Source of the DNA: Marinobacter sediminum
GTDB taxonomy: Bacteria > Pseudomonadota > Gammaproteobacteria > Pseudomonadales > Oleiphilaceae
Assembly (NCBI RefSeq): GCF_023657445.1
Contig: NZ_JAGTWY010000001.1
Span: 1,116,001 to 1,180,000 of the forward strand
DNA length: 64,000 nucleotides
Direction of reading: 5' to 3'
Part shown: in pieces, positions 42,881 through 55,647 of the stretch
Numbering within the stretch: the first letter of the stretch is position 1
Layout: each line of letters starts with the position of its first letter
Made by a program: the position numbers and the translations under genes
Notes under the pieces: model-generated
The model's database searches: none
The model's input: only the letters and a program-made list of their open reading frames with translations
What the model was told of the DNA's origin: nothing

Positions 42881-44587
42881 ATGGTGCAATCGTCTCTGGC
42901 GACGAAATCGCAGTCGTTTGATCTGGTCAAAAATGAAATTGAGCAGACTATCAAACAGGCAGAATCCAGCCTTGAACGCTTTCAGGAAAACCGTGAGAGT
43001 GGCGAAGATCTCCAGAACTGTGTGGACTTCATCAACCAGCTTCGCGGAATCTTTATCCTGGTAGAGCTCAGGGGAGGGATTCTGTTGTGTCAGGAAGCGG
43101 TGACGATGGCCAACGATGTTCCTGTCGGCGCCAATGACGACAAGAACATTCTGCTCACAACACTCAATAGCGCGCTGTTTATTCTTCGTCGTTACGTCGA
43201 GTACTACCATCAGCAGCGGGAAGACCATCCTGAATTGCTGCTGCCTGTCATTAACGATTTACGCGAAGCCCGCCGCGAAAAACCGTATCCGGAATCCTGC
43301 TTTTTCGACGTCGATGTCAAGGAACGTCCGAACTATTGCTCGGCAATAGGGTTACACCCTTTTGAGGGCGATGAATCGGAGTACGAGATTCTCGCGCGTC
43401 GTATGCGCCTGACCTTTCAGGTTGCGCTTTTGGGTGTTCTGAGGGAGCGCAACGATGTCGTCAGTAAAAAGCTTATAAGCCGTTCTGCTCGCGGGTTTGC
43501 CCGTCTTTGTCAGGATGCGCCCATGGGTCAGATGTGGTGCCTTGTGGCAACTGTCGCAGATACGATGCTTGATCGGGCGATGGTCCTCACCAAAGCTCGC
43601 AAACGGATGTTCATGCGTATTGAGAAATACGCCCGGGAAGTGGTTTATGTCGGTAAGGTGGCGACAGCTAAAGATGCGCCGGACTCCCTCATTAGGGATC
43701 TGATCTACATCCTCTACCGCAGTGGTTCGGCTAATCCGGAAGTGACCGAAATTTTGTCCGCCTATAATCTGACCCCGGCTGATTATCCCGATGCCATGCT
43801 GGAGGCGCATGCTCGCAGGCTGTATGGGCCTGGTTCCGATGTTCTCAGGTCACTTTCTGAGGCGCTTCAGGACGAGCTGAATCAGCTCAAGGATAAGCTG
43901 GATATCATCGAGCGGGGGATCGAGCCGGATCTTGCTGAATTTTCGTCCATCGCAGATGCTCTGGAACGCCTTGCCAATACCCTGGTTATGCTCGACCTCA
44001 ATCAGCTTGCGTCCGTTTCCCGTGAGGAGGCTACGAAACTTCGGGCATGGGAGGAGGATTCACGCTTGCCCGGTGACGACGAGTTATACAGGCTGGCAGA
44101 CTCCGTCCTCGGTATCGAAGATGCCGTTATGCAGATCGTTATCCGTGGCATCACGTCAGAAACCGACGCCTTGGCAAGCGGGCAGCGCAGTCGGGAAGAA
44201 TCTCCTTATTTGCGAGAAGCATTTTTTGTTGTTGCAGACGAGGCCCGTGGGGCTCTGACACTTGCCAAGCGGGCGATAACTGCCTTTATGGAATCGGACT
44301 ACGACAAGCTCCATCTGGCGAATTTGCCGGCAACGCTTCACAGTATCTGGGGTGGTTTGCAGATGCTGGATGACCCGGCAGCGGCCGGTGTTTTGGAGCG
44401 TGTTGCAGCATCGATTCAGGAGCGGTTGCTGGATGCCAGTGACGTGCCGGCGATGCAGGTGCTTGAGGCGCTGGCGGATGCGCTGACCTCGCTCGAATAC
44501 TACATTGAGAGTATTGGTAAGCGTGAAGAGTGTAATACAGACTTGCTCAAGCTCGCTGAAACCTCTCTGGACGACGTAGGTTTGTAG
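42881..44587 (+). CDS. fimL: FimL-like type IV pilus regulator (degenerate Hpt protein)
   Basis: A 568-residue helical cytoplasmic protein. The sequence character (FDLVKNEIEQTIKQAESSLERF at the start, ILLTTLNSALFILRRYVEYYH, and a C-terminal half of repeated helices with TALVML-type segments) resembles the N-terminal region of the ChpA histidine kinase, the known relation of FimL. The Hpt-like helices lack an obvious phosphorylatable HxxKG motif. In Pseudomonas FimL, with FimV, raises cAMP via CyaB for twitching. Position after rnhA-dnaQ matches Pseudomonas fimL. The start has AGGAAGCG upstream. The next gene starts 4 bases after the stop. Confidence 0.78.
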   Translation: MVQSSLATKSQSFDLVKNEIEQTIKQAESSLERFQENRESGEDLQNCVDFINQLRGIFILVELRGGILLCQEAVTMANDVPVGANDDKNILLTTLNSALFILRRYVEYYHQQREDHPELLLPVINDLREARREKPYPESCFFDVDVKERPNYCSAIGLHPFEGDESEYEILARRMRLTFQVALLGVLRERNDVVSKKLISRSARGFARLCQDAPMGQMWCLVATVADTMLDRAMVLTKARKRMFMRIEKYAREVVYVGKVATAKDAPDSLIRDLIYILYRSGSANPEVTEILSAYNLTPADYPDAMLEAHARRLYGPGSDVLRSLSEALQDELNQLKDKLDIIERGIEPDLAEFSSIADALERLANTLVMLDLNQLASVSREEATKLRAWEEDSRLPGDDELYRLADSVLGIEDAVMQIVIRGITSETDALASGQRSREESPYLREAFFVVADEARGALTLAKRAITAFMESDYDKLHLANLPATLHSIWGGLQMLDDPAAAGVLERVAASIQERLLDASDVPAMQVLEALADALTSLEYYIESIGKREECNTDLLKLAETSLDDVGL

Positions 44588-44591
44588 CGTT

Positions 44592-45239
44592 ATGTCTTTT
44601 GTGGTCGCAACGATCGTGCTTGCCTCCTTTGGGGCGGCACTGGTTATTGGAGGCCTTCTTTTCTTTCTTCGTCCTCACTGGCTGCTTGACTGGCTGAAGG
44701 GGATGGCAGTCTTCGGGTTAATCTTTCTCGGGCTTTATTCACTGGTTATTGCGATCAATATTGGCGGATACCGGTCAATTCACGGTTTGCAGACCGTCGC
44801 GTCTATAGCCACCCAGCGCCAGGGGGATGAAATCTGGCGCGTAACCCTTCAACCATCCGGTGAAAGCCCTGTTACAGAAACGCTCAGGGGTGACCAGTGG
44901 CAGATAGATGCCCAGATAATCCGGTTCTCCGGTCCGTTACGCTGGCTGGGCATTGCCCCCGGCTATCGCCTGGAGCGGTTGGCGGGGCGATATACTTCAT
45001 TGGAGCAGGAACGCAGCTCACCCCGCTCGGTTGTTGGTCTCAGTGAGCGGATCTGGCCGGACCTTTGGGCGCTGGACAGGCAATTCAATCTGCCGTTTGT
45101 TGAAGGGGTTTATAGCAACGCTACGTTTATGCCAATGAGGGATGGCGCGATGTTTGATGTGCGCCTTTCTGTCTCTGGTCTCGTTGCGGTGCCAGTGAAT
45201 GAAGAGGCGCGCAAAGCGGTCCAGTTGTGGGATCAATAA
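44592..45239 (+). CDS. Conserved membrane protein of unknown function
   Basis: A 215-residue protein with two N-terminal membrane helices (about 4-26 and 34-56) and a soluble C-terminal part that is probably periplasmic, containing IWRVTLQPSGESPVTETLRG and PRSVVGLSERIWPDLWALDR. No enzyme motif is recognised. Similar proteins follow fimL in Pseudomonas and have sometimes been loosely called multidrug-efflux proteins, which the sequence does not support. Tight 4-base spacing to fimL suggests co-transcription. A strong bidirectional terminator follows. Confidence 0.75.
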   Translation: MSFVVATIVLASFGAALVIGGLLFFLRPHWLLDWLKGMAVFGLIFLGLYSLVIAINIGGYRSIHGLQTVASIATQRQGDEIWRVTLQPSGESPVTETLRGDQWQIDAQIIRFSGPLRWLGIAPGYRLERLAGRYTSLEQERSSPRSVVGLSERIWPDLWALDRQFNLPFVEGVYSNATFMPMRDGAMFDVRLSVSGLVAVPVNEEARKAVQLWDQ

Positions 45240-45255
45240 TGATTTATCGGGTATA

Positions 45256-45286
45256 AAAAAAACCTGCGCGTGGCGCAGGTTTTTTT
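45256..45286. terminator. Bidirectional terminator after the fimL unit
   Basis: AAAAAAACCTGCGC (45256-45269) and GCGCAGGTTTTTTT (45273-45286) are perfect 14-bp arms around GTG, with A/T runs in the stem. The membrane-protein gene and the SCP2 gene converge on it. Confidence 0.94.
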
Positions 45287-45304
45287 ACGTGTCCGAAAGG
45301 GCAA

Positions 45305-45619
45305 TCAGCCCATTTTGAACAGTTCGCCCAGCTTGGTCGCGAGCATCATGTCACCTTCGGCGCGCAGCTGGCCGGCCATGAATGCCTGCATGCCATCGGT
45401 CTCACCGGATACGATACCCTTCAGGGTGTCGGCGTTCATGATCAGGGTAACGGAAGGATCGTCGTTGGCGCCTTCGTGCAGCTTGCATGCACCATCATTA
45501 ATGACCAGGTTATAGGTTTTGTCGTCTTCGATATCGAACTGAAAAACCAGATCCAGGCCCTGAGCCGCGTCTGCGTTGAAATTCTGTTCGAGTTGTTCAA
45601 ATACCTGAGCTACAGACAT
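45305..45619 (-). CDS. SCP2 sterol-binding domain protein
   Basis: A 104-residue single-domain protein with the SCP2 fold. It contains VFQFDIEDDKTYNLVINDG, DPSVTLIMNADTLKGIVSGE and AFMAGQLRAEGDMMLATKLGELF, the typical end. Such bacterial proteins bind fatty acids, acyl-CoA or other lipids; a role in lipid handling is plausible but unproven. It sits alone on the minus strand, divergent from sohB with 230 bases between. Acidic composition is usual for the group. Confidence 0.9.
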   Translation of the reverse strand: MSVAQVFEQLEQNFNADAAQGLDLVFQFDIEDDKTYNLVINDGACKLHEGANDDPSVTLIMNADTLKGIVSGETDGMQAFMAGQLRAEGDMMLATKLGELFKMG

Positions 45620-45849
45620 TGGTTTACCCTTTTTGGTGGTGGTCTTGTCATGACGACGGCTTTGATGTCCCTGGCTGTGTAAGCCTTGGCGGGAGCTCGG
45701 TTAGAGCCGACCTCGCAATCCGACTTTATGGTTAGTGGCATAGTGTGTCAAGCTCGATCGAACGCTTGTTTTAATCTTTTTGCTCTTCTTATCAGAACAA
45801 ATTCGGTAAGTTACACTTTCGCATTTGCACAATCAGTTGGAGAAGCACT

Positions 45850-46914
45850 TTGGAGTTCCTGACAGAATACGGTTTGTTTTTGGCCAAGGTCGTTACCTTT
45901 GTGGTGGCAGCGGTGATAGTGATCTCTATCATCATGTCTGCGGCGCACAAGGATCGTGACGACCATGAAGATGCGGGTGAGCTCAAGATTCGGAAACTTA
46001 ACGAAAAATACCGCAAGTTGCGTGAAACCATTCAGGCGAGACTGATGTCTGATTCGGAAAGAAAATCCTTCGAAAAGCAGCAGAAAAAAGAGCAGAAGGC
46101 TGAAAAGAAGGCAAATAAGGCAAAGAAGAAAGAAGGTGCTTCCGAACCTGAGAGTAAGCCGAGGATTTACGTCCTGGATTTCGATGGTGACATAAAGGCC
46201 AGCGACACCGATACCATGAGGCGCGCCATTACTGCCGTTCTCAGTGTGGCAGACCCCAAAAGTGATGAGGTGGTCATCCGGCTCGAGAGTGGCGGCGGGT
46301 TGGTTCATTCCTACGGCCTGGCAGCGGCGCAACTGGACCGGATCCGAAGCAAAGGCATTCCTTTGACAGCCTGTGTCGATAAAGTCGCTGCCAGTGGCGG
46401 TTACATGATGGCTTGTGTTGCTGATCGAATCATTGCTTCTCCTTTTGCAATCGTCGGGTCCATTGGCGTGGTCGCCCAGCTTCCGAATTTTCACCGTTTC
46501 CTGCAAAAGAATGATGTGGATTTCGAAGTCCTTACGGCGGGCGAGCACAAGCGAACCATGACCATATTCGGGGAGAACACCGAGAAGGGCCGTCAGAAAT
46601 TCCTTGAAGATTTGGAAGATACCCATGTTCTGTTCAAGGAGTACGTCAGCGAACGCCGTCCTGACGTCGATATCGCTGCGGTGGCGAATGGTGATATCTG
46701 GTTTGGAAAGCGGGCCCTGGAGGTGAAACTCGTTGATGAGATAAAAACCTCCGACGAATATCTCATTGAAGCGTGTGACAGGGCAGACGTAGTCTCTGTT
46801 GCGTATCAGCGTAAACGGTCTCTCCCGGAAAAGCTCGGGTTAGCCACCAGTGCCGCGCTCGAACACACCGTCTGGAAAGTTCTGAGTGCCTTCCGCAATC
46901 AGAAAATCCAGTAG
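45850..46914 (+). CDS. sohB: Inner-membrane serine protease SohB (S49 family)
   Basis: A 354-residue protein with one N-terminal helix (about 8-32), a charged Lys/Glu/Ala region (about 55-100), and an S49 protease domain. The catalytic Ser182 is in AASGGYMMACVAD and the Lys234 base in AGEHKRTMTI, the Ser-Lys dyad of SppA/SohB. The protein begins EFLTEYGLFLAK, typical of SohB, so TTG at 45850 with GGAG upstream is the start. The cleavage targets are unknown. acuI follows after 22 bases. Confidence 0.93.
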   Translation: MEFLTEYGLFLAKVVTFVVAAVIVISIIMSAAHKDRDDHEDAGELKIRKLNEKYRKLRETIQARLMSDSERKSFEKQQKKEQKAEKKANKAKKKEGASEPESKPRIYVLDFDGDIKASDTDTMRRAITAVLSVADPKSDEVVIRLESGGGLVHSYGLAAAQLDRIRSKGIPLTACVDKVAASGGYMMACVADRIIASPFAIVGSIGVVAQLPNFHRFLQKNDVDFEVLTAGEHKRTMTIFGENTEKGRQKFLEDLEDTHVLFKEYVSERRPDVDIAAVANGDIWFGKRALEVKLVDEIKTSDEYLIEACDRADVVSVAYQRKRSLPEKLGLATSAALEHTVWKVLSAFRNQKIQ

Positions 46915-46936
46915 CTGACAGAAACGGGGCAAAACT

Positions 46937-47935
46937 ATGACAACCAATACCGAATTCAAAGCCTGGCGTGTTGAAGAACAAAACGGCGAATACGTCGGGG
47001 CTGAAAAGACCCTGAATACTGCAGATTTACCCGAGGGTGAGGTTCTCATCCGGGTAAGTCACTCGTCGCTGAACTACAAGGATGCCCTTTCGGCGTCCGG
47101 CAACAAGGGTGTAACGCGCTCCTTCCCCCATACACCGGGCATTGACGCCGGGGGCGAGGTGGTGGAGTCCGCCACTGGTACGCCTGCCGTCGGCACTCCT
47201 GTGATTGTCACCGGTTACGACCTCGGTATGAACCATGATGGTGGTTTTGCCGAGTACATCCGTGTACCCGCTGCCTGGTGTGTACCCATGCCGTCGGGCT
47301 GGGATGCAAGAACGGCCATGATATATGGCACCGCCGGTCTCACAGCGGGACTTTGCGTCCAGAAACTCCTGACCATGGGGGCGAGTCCTGAACAGGGCAA
47401 AGTCGCTGTTTCCGGCGCGTCTGGAGCTGTTGGTAGCGTTGCAGTGGAATTGCTGGCACAGCTGGGCTTTGAAGTGGTCGCTATCAGTGGCAAGGCTGAC
47501 CATGCGGACGAGCTGAAAGCCCTTGGAGCGGCAGAAGTGGTCGGCCGAGAAACCCTGGCCGAAGAAAAGAAGCCCCTTGTTAAGCCAGTGTTCGCCAATG
47601 CGGTGGACACGGTAGGCGGTTCCCCGCTGGCTGAACTTCTCAAGCAAATCAGACCCGGGGGCTCAGTCTCATGCTGTGGTCTGGTCGCAGGGCCTGGCCT
47701 TCAGACTACAGTACTGCCGTTCATTCTGCGCGGTGTTAACCTGCTCGGGGTCGACTCGGTTGAAATCCCTCTGGCCGAAAAAGAATCGGTGTGGAAAAAG
47801 TTCTCCGGCGACTGGGCATGCCCGAAAACCGAGGCTTCAGCTCGCGATATTGGCCGGGGTGAGCTTGATGACGCGCTGAAGGCGTTTCTGAAGGGCGAGT
47901 CTTCCGGAAAAATCGTTCTGGACCACTCGAAGTAG
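46937..47935 (+). CDS. acuI: Acrylyl-CoA reductase / YhdH-type quinone oxidoreductase
   Basis: A 332-residue zinc-independent medium-chain dehydrogenase. The YhdH/AcuI pattern is clear: SSLNYKDALSASGNKGV, FPHTPGIDAGGEVV, the GASGAVGSVAVELLA nucleotide site and GKIVLDHSK at the end. AcuI reduces acrylyl-CoA to propionyl-CoA with NADPH and matters in DMSP breakdown in marine bacteria, but no other DMSP gene is nearby. It ends 145 bases before the converging DUF934 gene. Assignment to the family is firm; the substrate is inferred. Confidence 0.9.
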   Translation: MTTNTEFKAWRVEEQNGEYVGAEKTLNTADLPEGEVLIRVSHSSLNYKDALSASGNKGVTRSFPHTPGIDAGGEVVESATGTPAVGTPVIVTGYDLGMNHDGGFAEYIRVPAAWCVPMPSGWDARTAMIYGTAGLTAGLCVQKLLTMGASPEQGKVAVSGASGAVGSVAVELLAQLGFEVVAISGKADHADELKALGAAEVVGRETLAEEKKPLVKPVFANAVDTVGGSPLAELLKQIRPGGSVSCCGLVAGPGLQTTVLPFILRGVNLLGVDSVEIPLAEKESVWKKFSGDWACPKTEASARDIGRGELDDALKAFLKGESSGKIVLDHSK

Positions 47936-48079
47936 GCTGGTAGCTGGCTCCAACCAGGGGGAATCTTTCCAGCCCGCATAGCCACGGATGGCAAAGCCCA
48001 GTCACTTAATTGGCTTGATTTAGCGGGGTTTGAAAGGCACTCCCCCTCGTATCAGACTTATTGCTTCCTGGGGCAGGGC

Positions 48080-48583
48080 TCAGGAAGCCCTGCGCCGGAA
48101 AAGCGGAGTTTGCGTGTCGGTCGCTGCCTGGTAACCCTGGCTGAAGAAGTTCAGGCAACGCGCGGCCTTGTTGATGTCCTTGTCCGGACGCAAGACATAA
48201 GTATCGAAACCGCAGCGTTTCATAAACTGGAGTTGGTCCAGAAGTACGTCGCCAACGGCCCGCAACTCGTTACCATAGCCGAAGCGCTCCCGAAGAAGCC
48301 GGGCAATACTATAGCCGCGACCGTCGCTGAACTTCGGGAAATTGACTGCGATGACCGGCAATTCGTTCACCTTGCCTTCCAGGATTTCTGGCTCGTCATG
48401 ACTGTCGAACCAGACCCCGATATCGTCACGTCCGACATAATGCTCATGACCAGCAAGCCATAGATCTGCCGGAATCAGGGCAGGCTGCTGGGGAATGTCG
48501 AGGGATTCACCCTCGGCCGGGCGCGCAACGAGGGTCCAGTCATCCTGACGAATGCTGCCATCCTGGTGAATTACGTTAGGCAT
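48080..48583 (-). CDS. DUF934 protein linked to sulfite reduction
   Basis: A 167-residue soluble protein of the DUF934 family, with a core containing ELPVIAVNFPKFSDGRGYSIARLLRE and FDTYVLRPDKDINKAARCLNFF. These proteins are nearly always encoded next to the cysI-type sulfite reductase and are thought to help it, but the biochemical role is not known. It overlaps the cysI end by 8 bases, with AAGGAGCGG before its ATG. A hairpin (48073-48093, GCAGGGCT/AGCCCTGC) overlaps its stop codon and may mark the end of the transcript. Confidence 0.9.
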   Translation of the reverse strand: MPNVIHQDGSIRQDDWTLVARPAEGESLDIPQQPALIPADLWLAGHEHYVGRDDIGVWFDSHDEPEILEGKVNELPVIAVNFPKFSDGRGYSIARLLRERFGYGNELRAVGDVLLDQLQFMKRCGFDTYVLRPDKDINKAARCLNFFSQGYQAATDTQTPLFRRRAS

Positions 48584-50228
48584 ATACCCGCTCCTTGAAA
48601 GGATCTATTCCAACTCGACGATAGGTATCGAGGAAGGTTTCTTCCTCAGTGCGTTTGTCGACGAATACGTCAATGATCTTGGCGAGTACGTCTGGCATAT
48701 CTTCCCGGGCAAATGATGGCCCCAGAATTTTGCCGATTGTGGCGTCATGATGGGACGAGCCGCCAAGACTGATCTGGTAAAATTCCTCACCTTTCTTGTC
48801 GACCCCCAGCACCCCGATATTGCCAACGTGATGATGCCCACAGGCGTTCATGCAACCTGAAATATTCAGGTCAATGTTGCCAAGGTCATACAGGTAGTCG
48901 AGATCATCAAAACGGCGCTGAATGGCCTCCGCCACCGGGATGGATTTTGCGTTGGCCAGGGCACAATAGTCGCCACCGGGACAGCAGATGACGTCCGTCA
49001 GGGTGTTAAGGTTGGCGGTACCGAAGCCCATTGGCGTTATGGCCTGCCAGAGTTCCAGCAAGCGATCCTGGCGAACGTCCGCGAGGACCACGTTCTGCTG
49101 GTGGGTTACCCGCACCTCGCCAAAACTGAACTCATCCGCCAGGTCGGCAATCTGGTCGAGCTGACGATCGGTAACGTCACCGGGAGCTGTCCCGGTCTTT
49201 TTCATGGTCAGGCTGACAATCGCATAGCCGGGCTTCTTGTGGGTGTCTACGTTATGGGTCAACCACTGGTCGAATGCCCGGTTTTCGAAGCGCTGCTCAG
49301 CCAGCAAGTCAGTTGCATTGCCGGTTGAGGCATAGTCAGGCTCGGTGAAGTAGGCCTGAATGCGTTCAATGGCTTCCGGTGTCAGGCGGGTGGGAGAATC
49401 TTTGATGTGCGCCCACTCGGTCTCCACCTTCTCGGCAAAACCCTCCGGAGTCAGGGCTTTTACCAGAATCTTGATGCGCGCCTTGAACTTGTTATCACGA
49501 CGCCCGTAGCGGTTGTACACGCGAAGCACCGCTTCAAGGTAAGTCAGCAAATCCAGCTCGGGCAGGAAATCACGAACCACAGGGCCAACCATGGGTGTTC
49601 GGCCCAGGCCGCCACCTACGTGCACCCGGAAGCCGAGTTCTCCGGATTCGTTGCGCACCATCTGCAGGCCGATATCATGAACCTGGATGGCTGCCCGGTC
49701 AGTTTTCTCTGAAGCATTCACTGCCACCTTGAATTTCCGGGGCAGGAAGGCAAATTCCGGGTGAAATGTGGACCACTGACGAATAATCTCGCAATAGGGG
49801 CGGGGATCCGCAATTTCATCAGACTGCACGCCGGAAAACTGATCCGTTGTTGTGTTACGAATGCAGTTGCCACTGGTCTGGTTAGCGTGCATTTCCACTT
49901 CTGCCAGTTCCGCGAGTATATCCGGAACGTCTTCGAGCGCCGGCCAGTTCAGTTGAACGTTCTGGCGGGTGGTGAAGTGTGCATAGCCCTTGTCGTAATC
50001 CCGGGTGACCCGGGCCAGACGGCGAAGCTGGTCAGCCCTCATCATGCCGTAAGGCACAGCGATTCGCAGCATAGGGGCAAGACGCTGAACGTACAGACCG
50101 TTCTGAAGGCGAAGCGGAAGAAATTCTTCCTCGGCGAGTTCGCCCGCCATGGCTCGTTCAGTCTGGTCCCGGAATTGGGCAACCCGTTCGGCAGCAATTT
50201 GCCGATCGTGATCGTCATATACGTACAT
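48576..50228 (-). CDS. cysI: Sulfite/nitrite reductase hemoprotein (CysI type)
   Basis: A 550-residue siroheme-[4Fe-4S] reductase giving sulfide from sulfite in assimilation. The cluster ligands are in CCPGGDYC and GCMNACGHHHVG. The two repeats begin near AHFTTRQNVQLNW and RVTHQQNVVLADV. The DUF934 partner overlaps it, and this two-gene form, without cysJ, is the Pseudomonas type, so electrons probably come from ferredoxin or NADPH via another protein. The siroheme precursor could be made by the stand-alone SUMT at 26.75 kb. A palindromic AT-rich site lies about 110-130 bases upstream. Confidence 0.95.
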   Translation of the reverse strand: MYVYDDHDRQIAAERVAQFRDQTERAMAGELAEEEFLPLRLQNGLYVQRLAPMLRIAVPYGMMRADQLRRLARVTRDYDKGYAHFTTRQNVQLNWPALEDVPDILAELAEVEMHANQTSGNCIRNTTTDQFSGVQSDEIADPRPYCEIIRQWSTFHPEFAFLPRKFKVAVNASEKTDRAAIQVHDIGLQMVRNESGELGFRVHVGGGLGRTPMVGPVVRDFLPELDLLTYLEAVLRVYNRYGRRDNKFKARIKILVKALTPEGFAEKVETEWAHIKDSPTRLTPEAIERIQAYFTEPDYASTGNATDLLAEQRFENRAFDQWLTHNVDTHKKPGYAIVSLTMKKTGTAPGDVTDRQLDQIADLADEFSFGEVRVTHQQNVVLADVRQDRLLELWQAITPMGFGTANLNTLTDVICCPGGDYCALANAKSIPVAEAIQRRFDDLDYLYDLGNIDLNISGCMNACGHHHVGNIGVLGVDKKGEEFYQISLGGSSHHDATIGKILGPSFAREDMPDVLAKIIDVFVDKRTEEETFLDTYRRVGIDPFKERVYA

Positions 50229-50338
50229 AATGGAACGTCCTGCTTTAAAGCGTCGTTGCGGCGTCCCGGACGTTGTCCGGGCGGCCCGGTAGTTCGGGTC
50301 CTTATATCTGCGAGGCAGGATATCATCGTGTTTTTATT

Positions 50339-50358
50339 CTTAAAATGATTATTTCAAG
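50339..50358. promoter_or_regulatory. AT-rich imperfect palindrome upstream of cysI
   Basis: CTTAAAATGA (50339-50348) and TTATTTCAAG (50349-50358) are complementary at most positions (16 of 20 bases symmetric). It lies 111 bases before the cysI start within an AT-rich stretch, as expected for a CysB-type activator site, but CysB sites are not well defined by sequence. Confidence 0.35.
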
Positions 50359-50513
50359 ATATGTTTATCGATTCAGGCGATAAGGAGAAAGCGCCTTAGA
50401 CTGGACGAGCATCAAATTGAAGGCTTTACTGTGGGATAGGTTAGGGGGCTCTGAAGGTCCTCCTGTAAAGAAAAAGAAGATCCCATTCAAAAGATCCCAA
50501 AGAGGAAAGTCCG

Positions 50514-50618
50514 ATGAAGAAAAACGCGAGTTCAGACAGTCAGGCCGATGCGGTAGCTGCCGTTTTGCTGGTGATGCTCGTCGTGGCATTTGCAGTAGTG
50601 TGGGTGTCCGGGCAGTAG
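50514..50618 (+). CDS. Small membrane peptide, 34 residues
   Basis: ATG 50514 to TAG 50618 encodes 34 residues: a polar, Ser/Asn/Asp-rich start (MKKNASSDSQADA) and one strongly hydrophobic helix (AVAAVLLVMLVVAFAVVWV), ending SGQ. A good AGAGGAAAG ribosome site lies 4-12 bases upstream. Codons favour G/C in third position, like neighbouring genes. Its stop is 1 base from the stop of the converging DUF2970 gene. Two direct copies of AAGATCCCA (50477-50485, 50491-50499) precede it. A single-pass inner-membrane microprotein is the best reading; function unknown. Confidence 0.62.
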   Translation: MKKNASSDSQADAVAAVLLVMLVVAFAVVWVSGQ

Positions 50619-50619
50619 A

Positions 50620-50856
50620 TCACTGGCTGGAAAGAACCATCTGGACAATGAGGATCAGCCCCACTACGAAGCCAGCGGTGAAAAGGACGCCGGCAATGAT
50701 GTAAGGCCAGGGGCTGTGACTGGAGAAATCCTCTTCCCGGCGCTTGTCTGATTGCACACCAAAAGCGCCGGCAAGAATGCTTTGCATGATTTTCAATACG
50801 CCGGGGCCACCCGTTTTCCGGTTTTTATTGTTCTCATTGTCGGAAGTGCCTGTCAT
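50620..50856 (-). CDS. DUF2970 family small membrane protein
   Basis: A 78-residue protein: a polar N-terminal part (about 1-22), the DUF2970-type segment MQSILAGAFGVQSDKRREEDF, then one membrane helix (about 52-72, PYIIAGVLFTAGFVVGLILIV). The function of the family is unknown. It sits between metH (41 bases upstream on the same strand lies the metH stop at 50898, downstream in genome coordinates) and the 34-residue peptide, with which it converges. It probably is read through from metH. Confidence 0.8.
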   Translation of the reverse strand: MTGTSDNENNKNRKTGGPGVLKIMQSILAGAFGVQSDKRREEDFSSHSPWPYIIAGVLFTAGFVVGLILIVQMVLSSQ

Positions 50857-50897
50857 ATCTCCCCCTCTGGTCCGGAATTTTGGGTTAGCCCTGCTTC

Positions 50898-54596
<3,699 letters not shown>

Positions 54597-54841
54597 ATCA
54601 ATACTTCCAGGAAGTCGTTTATAGCGTCGTATAAGTGTCAGTGGCGCGGGATCATAGCAAAAATGTGCAAGCCCGTCTTAGTACCAATGGCCATTTTCGG
54701 GTGCCGGATTTACCGGTGCGTCGCAAGACTGCGTCATAGGTGAAACTCATTATGCCCTCAAAGCCTGACTATTTTACTAGGTCTTTCATGTTCACGCGAA
54801 GTCCCTTAAAATGAACTCAAACTTTCAAACGGGTTGAAAAC

Positions 54842-55429
54842 ATGGCATTGGTTACTGTGACAGATCCCGCACGGGATTATCTTGCACAACTTATTGAAAA
54901 GCAGGACGTTGAAGGCATGGGCGTACGTATTTTCGTAACCCAGCCCGGCACGAAAAACGCCGAAACCTGCCTGGCCTATTGCCCGCCCAATGAGATTGTC
55001 CCGACCGATGAGCAGGTTGATCTGGACAAATTCACACTTTATCTGGATCACAACTCCGTACCTTTCCTCGAGGAAGCGTACGTGGACTATTCGAAAGACC
55101 AGATGGGTGGTCAACTGACGATCAAGGCGCCAAACGCCAAAGTGCCCAAGATTGACGACGATGCTCCGTTGCCGGATCGGGTCAACTACATTCTTGCGTC
55201 CGAGATCAATCCGAGCCTCGCCGCCCATGGTGGTGAAGTTTCCCTTGTTGAAATCGTTGATGAGTCTTTGGCGGTTCTGCGTTTCGGTGGTGGCTGCCAA
55301 GGCTGTTCTGCCGTTAGCCTGACCCTGAAACAGGGCGTCGAGTCAACGCTGAAAGAGCGCGTGCCCGAAATCACGGCCGTTCGCGACGTCACAGATCACT
55401 CGAACACCGAGAACGCTTACTACCAGTAG
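54842..55429 (+). CDS. nfuA: Fe/S biogenesis protein NfuA
   Basis: A 195-residue carrier of [4Fe-4S] clusters. The N-terminal A-type-like domain (about 1-95) lacks the usual cysteines except the ones near [13 protein letters not shown]; the C-terminal Nfu domain has the CxxC pair Cys152 and Cys155 in [12 protein letters not shown]. NfuA repairs and loads clusters under oxidative stress or iron limitation; clients in this window could include LeuC and CysI. It is divergent from metH. Length is standard. Confidence 0.95.
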   Translation: MALVTVTDPARDYLAQLIEKQDVEGMGVRIFVTQPGTKNAETCLAYCPPNEIVPTDEQVDLDKFTLYLDHNSVPFLEEAYVDYSKDQMGGQLTIKAPNAKVPKIDDDAPLPDRVNYILASEINPSLAAHGGEVSLVEIVDESLAVLRFGGGCQGCSAVSLTLKQGVESTLKERVPEITAVRDVTDHSNTENAYYQ

Positions 55430-55647
55430 CACACTCTTCGAGGGTGCCCCGGGCCTCCGACGGCGCGGCGCACCCCCGGAACTTGCCAATCTGCCGCAAC
55501 TCCGCCCCGATCATGGCTGCACGGCCAATGTCCCGTGAGTTCAATTGCTCCATCATTCGCCATAGAAGCAGAGACAGCACGCAGGTATTATCCTGTTTGC
55601 CTACTAACGGCATTATCACCGGCCAAAAAGTTTAACCGGGGTTTCAC

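Noticed and set aside
50417..50704. 95-residue plus-strand frame over the small-peptide region
   Set aside because: It overlaps both the 34-residue peptide and the DUF2970 gene in other frames, has no ribosome site, and its composition looks non-coding.
54597..54841. Cobalamin or SAH riboswitch upstream of metH
   Set aside because: No B12-box or SAH-aptamer core was recognised in the leader; the sequence looks like an ordinary divergent promoter region.
55389..55635. Two overlapping frames (76 residues minus, 63 residues plus) between nfuA and the DUF445 gene
   Set aside because: They overlap each other on opposite strands, one runs into nfuA, and neither has a good start or a recognised pattern; the gap most likely holds only the promoter of the DUF445 gene.
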